Source of the DNA: Taiwanofungus camphoratus | Taxonomy: Eukaryota; Basidiomycota; Agaricomycetes; Polyporales; Taiwanofungaceae | Assembly (NCBI GenBank): GCA_003999685.1 | Contig: CP021231.1 | Coordinates: forward strand, 558,001-622,000 | DNA: 64,000 nucleotides | Reading direction: 5' to 3' | Shown: positions 59,766-64,000 of the stretch, in pieces | How positions within the stretch are numbered: position 1 is the first letter of the stretch | Layout of the letters: each line of letters opens with the position of its first letter | Notes under the pieces: generated by a model | What the model was told of the DNA's origin: nothing | Database searches by the model: none | What the model saw: the letters and a program-made list of their open reading frames with translations, nothing else | Position numbers and translations under genes: made by a program

Positions 59766-61321
59766 TGATACGACCTAGGGGACCCTGGTACCTAGGGAGT
59801 GCTCCGCAACGTGGCTGGGGGTAGTGTGATAACTGTGAGGGTGTGAGGGTAGGAGCTACAACCTGTATGATACCGGGAAACCTGTATGTCTTGTTTTTGT
59901 AAGTAGGGGAGTAAGGGGTCAAGGGTCCTGCACAACAGGATCTTGTTCCTAAGTGCTATACTATCCCTAAGGCCTCGCGAGGCCCTCCGAAGTATGCGAA
60001 GTTCTTCGTAGATGCTGCGAAGTCCTTTTAGCTAGAGTTAGCTAAAGGGCGTAAGGTTTAGAGGTTTGTTAGAGCGAGGTGGGCGAGGTTTGGCTAGCGT
60101 AGGAGACCTGTAGGAGAGGTCGGAGAGTTCGAGGGCATAGGGAGATGTACTATAGCCTGTAACTAAGGCTATGGGAGAGTCGTAGGGCTATTCGTAGGAT
60201 GTAGGGATGACGCAACGTGAGCCTAAGGGTATAACTAAGGCGGAGGCCCACCGGATAGGTGCTATAAGAGGTGCTGAAGGGTGCGAAGTCACGGCGACTT
60301 TCGTAGATCGTAGTGCGTAGTTCGGGAAGCGTAGACGTGGTTCATAGATATATCGCGAGCGTAGACATAGTTCAAAGGTACTGAAACGAAGCTGGGGTGG
60401 AGACTTAGGGACCTTAGGACCGTTCCTAAGGTTGTACTCGCGGCGCTTTCCTGAGATCGGAGCTACAGGGGAACTGGTATTCCAAAGAGAGAAGCATGCA
60501 CTGAGGGGTCTCTTTCGTACATAGTAAACTACCTCTGACTAAATAGGGGAGCGTGAGGTGAACTAATCTTGCACGAAGTGATCCTTACGAGTCCGAAATG
60601 TGTACTAAAACGCATGGACTCCGAAGTGAACACGAGGGGGATAGGAACTAATTAGGAACTGAAACAGGGGAACTACGAACGGTAGAAAGGTGACCAACTT
60701 CATTCACGAGGGCGAGATGACTATCCGAGAGCAGCCATGCGCCGTGATCACCTATCTTAGCGGGCTAAGACCGCACAAAGTTCTTAGCAGTGGGACTTGG
60801 CCTAATCGGGGCAGGAGGTGTCCTAACTGGGTGGAGGGTCATATGGGTACGCCCTAGGATGACCTTATGGCATAGGATCGAGACCCATGGGGGTGCACAA
60901 GGCTTCCTAAGTCCAACTTCCGGAACTTCGGACCGTTTCAGAGCCTATCGGAGGTAGCTGCAATCACAAGAGCTAGAAGAGACTTAGCTAAGACTTCTTA
61001 GCTAAGCCCGGTATGAGTGACGTAGTAGATAGGACCTAGATCCAATGGAACAGTATGGGAGGGCCGGCAGTGTCCGATAGTGGACTTAGCAGGAGTTAGG
61101 GACTTCGCGTCTAGCATTTGAAACCTCGTAGCACCTCGTGTGACTTCGCAAGACTTTGTAGGGTGTTAGAAGGGTTTAGGAAGGAGAGGGGGCGTTAGGA
61201 ATATTATAGGAACCTATCCCTCCTGTCGTAGGCTGTAGGAGAGTCTTAGAGTGGTCGGTTTGGGGATTAAAAAGCTCCTAATAATCGCAATTTGGGGCCC
61301 AGGAGGCTACGGGACTCATCA
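59766..61321 (-). repeat. Element B 5' LTR
   Basis: 1,556 bp from TGATACGACC to GGGACTCATCA on the plus strand. The primer-binding-like CGGTGGGCTCCA lies four bases inside the element. Followed by ACGT and then C's own interior. Confidence 0.88.
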
Positions 61322-61584
61322 ACGTCTGAAATAGGAGGCTAATTTCTCCTGTGCTCGTTGAGCCGAAATTGTCCCTGCCCACACGAGTGGGGAGTTCGGG
61401 TAGATCGGATCGAGGTTCTGGTCAACGAAAGTCCAACGAAGACGATCGTACAGAAGCGGCGCGTCGTTTACTTGAGTCGGCAATCCACAAGCGGTGGGGT
61501 CGACTGTCTCGATGGTAGACGTGGTGTCTAACGGTTAGCCCTACTAGATAAGACTAGGGGCGACTTAGCGTAAGTTCAATCTTT

Positions 61585-62138
61585 TGATACAAGCTAGTAT
61601 CAACGACCGGAAAGCCTCGAACGTGAGGACCTGGCTACTAGAAACAGTAGTGAGGCTTTATGGACACTGCGTATGTCCTCCTGGGCGAAGTCGATAGAGT
61701 CGAGCGAGTACTCAGGTATGAAGCGAGAGATCGCAAGATACGAGTATAAGATTGCTAGTGGTGACTAGCTACTTGGTAACCAGATCGAACTTAAGGTCCG
61801 ACCTACAAAGTACAGGGCCTTATATACGTATGCTACCCTGCGCACGGACCATGGCACGTGGTCTAAGAATCAGCATGAGTAAGCGTAAGTAAGGCGATAT
61901 GAGTCATTGGACCGTATTAGCAATCAGTAAGCGTAAGACGGAATGTGTAATCGGGGCCCGATATGAGTCAATGTCCATGAGTAACTGGGGCCCGTCCGGG
62001 GCCTGTACCGTAAGCAGCGATGAATCAAGATGCTGCGCAAAGAAGCTGGGCCTACCCGAGGCCCGTCCTAGAAGCGAAAGGTCATGGGACCGATCCGAGG
62101 TCCGACCGATAAGATATGCGATGAAAGAAATTGTATCA
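61585..62138 (-). repeat. Element C LTR, right copy (5' LTR of C)
   Basis: 554 bp, followed by ATGAT. Contains the same TATATAAGG box on the minus strand as the left copy. Confidence 0.9.
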
Positions 62139-62143
62139 ATGAT

Positions 62144-63578
62144 GGCATGAAACAACAGACAGTAATTATTATACAGGAATGATGTTCAACATGCTGCCAC
62201 TGGCAGTGGATGAGCTCAGCCGTGAAGATTGGGATTGACCACCTGAAATGGTCTGAAATTGTGACCTGCCAACCCACTGTCAACGCCTGGCTCTCTGCAT
62301 CATTCAACGCAGAATAGTCTTTGGGATTGTTCTGGAAAATTTCAGTAAAGAACCTAAATAATGGTGTGTCAGTTGAATGCCATCGAAGCAGAGACTGGAC
62401 GTACATTTTGAGATAATCTTCCTCCCATGTTACTCCATGAGCGTGATCATCCTTGTGAACTGCGTTGAGTAGTAAGTAAGTCAAAACACTAGTACTGGAT
62501 GAAGCTTCAAAGGATGTTCAATAGAGATTAGAAGGAATGGATGGCACCAACCTGCCAGAGGTCAGAGCAAGAGATTATGCTTGGGATGTATGGACTGAAT
62601 TGCGACAGAATTCCAGACATCGCTGTTGCGCTGCTGTCACGGTGAACTTGAATCGAACAAGTGCTTGTATTTGTGCATGTTTGTTTTAGTGGCTGCTCAC
62701 CAGTAACGGAAAGACTGAAGTTCACGACAAGGCTTTTGATTTTATTACTACTGTACAAATTGGAAAATAAATTCATGCCATGGAGATCACATTTGTTTCT
62801 GCTCACTCTGACTTCCCCACTGGCAAATGGCCTGTACTATCAACAAATATAACAAAAGCCGTTACTGCCTACTTTATTATGAGATTATTACAATTTATGT
62901 TGTGCCACGGTGCGACGAATGGTGCTAGCTTTTCTGTTACAATGAGCTGCAGATCTCATGATGTAACCCCCGGGCTGAAGCGGGCAGCAGTGAGGGCTGA
63001 TTGAGGGCCATACAAGCACTGCTTCAGTATTGCACGCTCAGCATGTGATGAATGCCGTGGCTGCAGCAGCCATGCCAGGCTGAAGTATCTGGGCGCATTC
63101 GCCTTCTCACGGCCTGGAATCGACCCGTTCAACACCCCGAAACCACACTGGAGATACGGGGCCGTTCCGATGACTCTGACCTGGCCTGATACCAGAGCGT
63201 GTCCAAATTACAGACACGGGACTTATGTGGGCCCGATTCACGCCACCATTTTGACCGTTCCCACCCTTTTCGTCCTATGATTTTCCGGTACCAGCCCATT
63301 TTGGCCGTGTAGTAGTAGATTAGTGTGTAATGTCAACCTTGATTATTTAGGACTAAAATAGTGATAATTAGTGGTCCATTAGTAAATTTAGTAGCATTAG
63401 TGTGGTGTAAGAAAAAATTAGCGGAGGAAAAAAAGTGATAGTACAGTAACTGCTTATTTAGTACTAATTATAAAGAGCAGTTCTTCCTGATGATTCGAGG
63501 CAAAATCAGGAGAACGCATCAGTATCGGTAAGCGGATTAGTTGCTAGGTTTTGGTATCAAAATAACCCTTGCGTTGCA
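62144..63578. other. AT-rich flank with unrecognised minus-strand frames
   Basis: Minus-strand open segments at 62528-62806 (…FSPYIPSIISCSDLWQV) and about 62144-62484 (HGVTWEEDYLKMYVQSLLRW) look like possible neighbouring exons of an unknown gene or old repeat. I recognise no family. Element C sits at the left end of this stretch. From about 63,300 on, the DNA is AT-rich and apparently non-coding. Confidence 0.35.
63263..63290 (+). repeat. 28-bp repeat, right copy
   Basis: Matches 36046-36073 at 27 of 28 positions, same orientation. Family unknown. Confidence 0.6.
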
Positions 63579-64000
63579 GTGGGACGTACGGGTAGTGGGA
63601 AGGTAGCAGTATGATCTACCTTGGAACAATGACTGACACTGTCTTAGAGTTCGTTGACATTGTCTCTGTTACGGTGCATCATTACCAAAGGCAAGATTTA
63701 CTTTGATGGACTTCCTACCAACACAATCAATCTGGATGTGCTCCGGTCAAAAGTCACTATCATCCTTCAAGTGGTACGTAGATCGCGTTAGGCTCCGTGT
63801 ACGCAGATTCATACCTTGTATGCAAGCCTGAACTTCTAAGCGGGACTTTGCACGAGAACTTGGACCCGTTTCAACAGTATGATGATGCCATTCTGAATGA
63901 CGCCTTACGCGCCGCCGGACTCTTCTCTTTGCAGAGTGAGATGGATGAAAGCTGCATCACCTTGGATAGTCAAATATTGGGTGGAGGGGGAATTTGTCCG
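63579..64000 (+). pseudogene. ABCC-type ABC transporter nucleotide-binding fragment, runs off window
   Basis: Three exon-like pieces (63579-63602, 63648-63773, 63827-64000+) join in frame with GT/AG borders: VGRTGSGK, then SSLTLSLLRCII with IYFDGLPTNTINLDVLRSKV, then PELLSGTLHENLDPFQQYDD and ALRAAGLFSLQSE. This is the Walker A region and following part of the second nucleotide-binding domain of MRP-like (ABCC) exporters. Nothing upstream resembles the rest of a transporter, so the 5' part is missing. Near 63,985 the expected GGGGNLSVGQ signature reads one base out of frame (GGGGICP). Both points argue for a truncated, decaying copy rather than a working gene, but the sequence beyond 64,000 is needed. 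Confidence 0.7.

Larger units (their letters stand above)
37135..61321 (-). mobile_element. Element B: full-size Ty3/Gypsy LTR element, minus strand, split by A
   Basis: Element B lies inside C. Its 5' LTR is 59766-61321 and its 3' LTR is in two pieces, 37135-37416 and 49427-50915, because element A inserted there. Flanking tetramers CCGT (37131-37134) and ACGT (61322-61325) probably represent an aged 4-bp target duplication. Order on the minus strand: 5' LTR, primer-binding-like TGGAGCCCACCG, gag, pol (about 52983-56837), a non-coding spacer, an accessory gene on the opposite strand, a purine tract (GGGAGGAGG), 3' LTR. It is nearly the same family as A, with a few per cent divergence. It looks almost whole, with perhaps one or two breaks. 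Intermediate age. Confidence 0.9.
36384..62138 (-). mobile_element. Element C: short non-coding LTR element, host of the nest
   Basis: Two 554-bp direct repeats (36384-36937 and 61585-62138) begin TGATACAA and end TTGTATCA and are flanked by the same five bases, ATGAT (36379-36383 and 62139-62143). The element's own DNA is only 36384-37134 and 61322-62138, about 1.57 kb with roughly 460 bp of non-coding interior; everything between is later insertion. On the minus strand a purine run (AAGTAGGGGGG) abuts the left LTR and TATATAAGG lies inside the LTR, so C is read right to left. By eye the LTRs differ at about 22 of 554 sites (around 4%), making it the oldest layer. It is a non-autonomous, TRIM-like element; its partner family is unknown. 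Confidence 0.88.

Noticed and set aside
36384-62138. Repeat-induced point mutation as the source of LTR differences in C
   Set aside because: By eye the changes go in both directions and include transversions; no strong C-to-T/G-to-A bias or shift to AT.

Overview
This window is nuclear DNA from a filamentous basidiomycete, most likely an agaricomycete mushroom or polypore. The evidence is dense multi-exon genes with introns of about 45-95 bases and fungal gene families throughout (DML1/misato, a Tsl1/Tps3-type trehalose subunit, a BBC1/AIM3-fold protein). There is also a CaaX-type mating pheromone precursor and large Ty3/Gypsy LTR elements. The genus cannot be fixed from the sequence alone. 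All gene models below were spliced by hand from GT-AG (rarely GC-AG) boundaries and reading-frame continuity; family names come from recognising conserved motifs, not from a database search.

Positions 1-33,960 are a gene-rich euchromatic block. In order: a Tsl1/Tps3-like trehalose complex subunit (-, runs off the left edge); DML1/misato (-, 11 exons); an F-box protein (-); a DUF89/ARMT1-type damage-control phosphatase (+, 17 exons, five of them 9-13 nt); a secreted M28 aminopeptidase (-); an eight-span membrane protein (+); a flavin amine/polyamine oxidase (-) divergent from a FluG-N-type amidohydrolase (+); a SET-domain lysine methyltransferase (-); a 40-residue lipopeptide pheromone precursor (+); a 206-bp MITE just upstream of the rRNA dimethyltransferase DIM1 (+); a BolA-like protein (-); a BBC1/AIM3-fold protein (-); and an SMP (seed-maturation-protein-like) repeat protein (-).

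Positions 33,960-64,000 are repeat-dominated. An AT-rich, gene-poor stretch is followed by a three-level nest of LTR elements that can be read from their repeats and target duplications. A short non-coding element C (36,384-62,138, 554-bp LTRs, ATGAT duplication) holds a full-size Ty3/Gypsy element B on the minus strand (37,135-61,321). B's 3' LTR is in turn split by a closely related full-size element A on the plus strand (37,417-49,426, 1,607-bp LTRs, TCGC duplication). LTR divergence (about 4% for C, none noticed for A) fits the nesting order. A and B both carry, between pol and the 3' LTR, an extra spliced gene pointing against gag-pol, with a cysteine cluster. This conserved antisense accessory gene is the most unusual feature of the window. 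The far right holds unrecognised AT-rich DNA and the start of an ABCC-type transporter nucleotide-binding fragment.

Working together: most host genes are unrelated housekeeping or nutritional functions. The amine oxidase and FluG-N-type amidohydrolase share a 0.8-kb divergent promoter region and could belong to one nitrogen/polyamine catabolic step (inference). The pheromone gene has no receptor gene nearby within the window.
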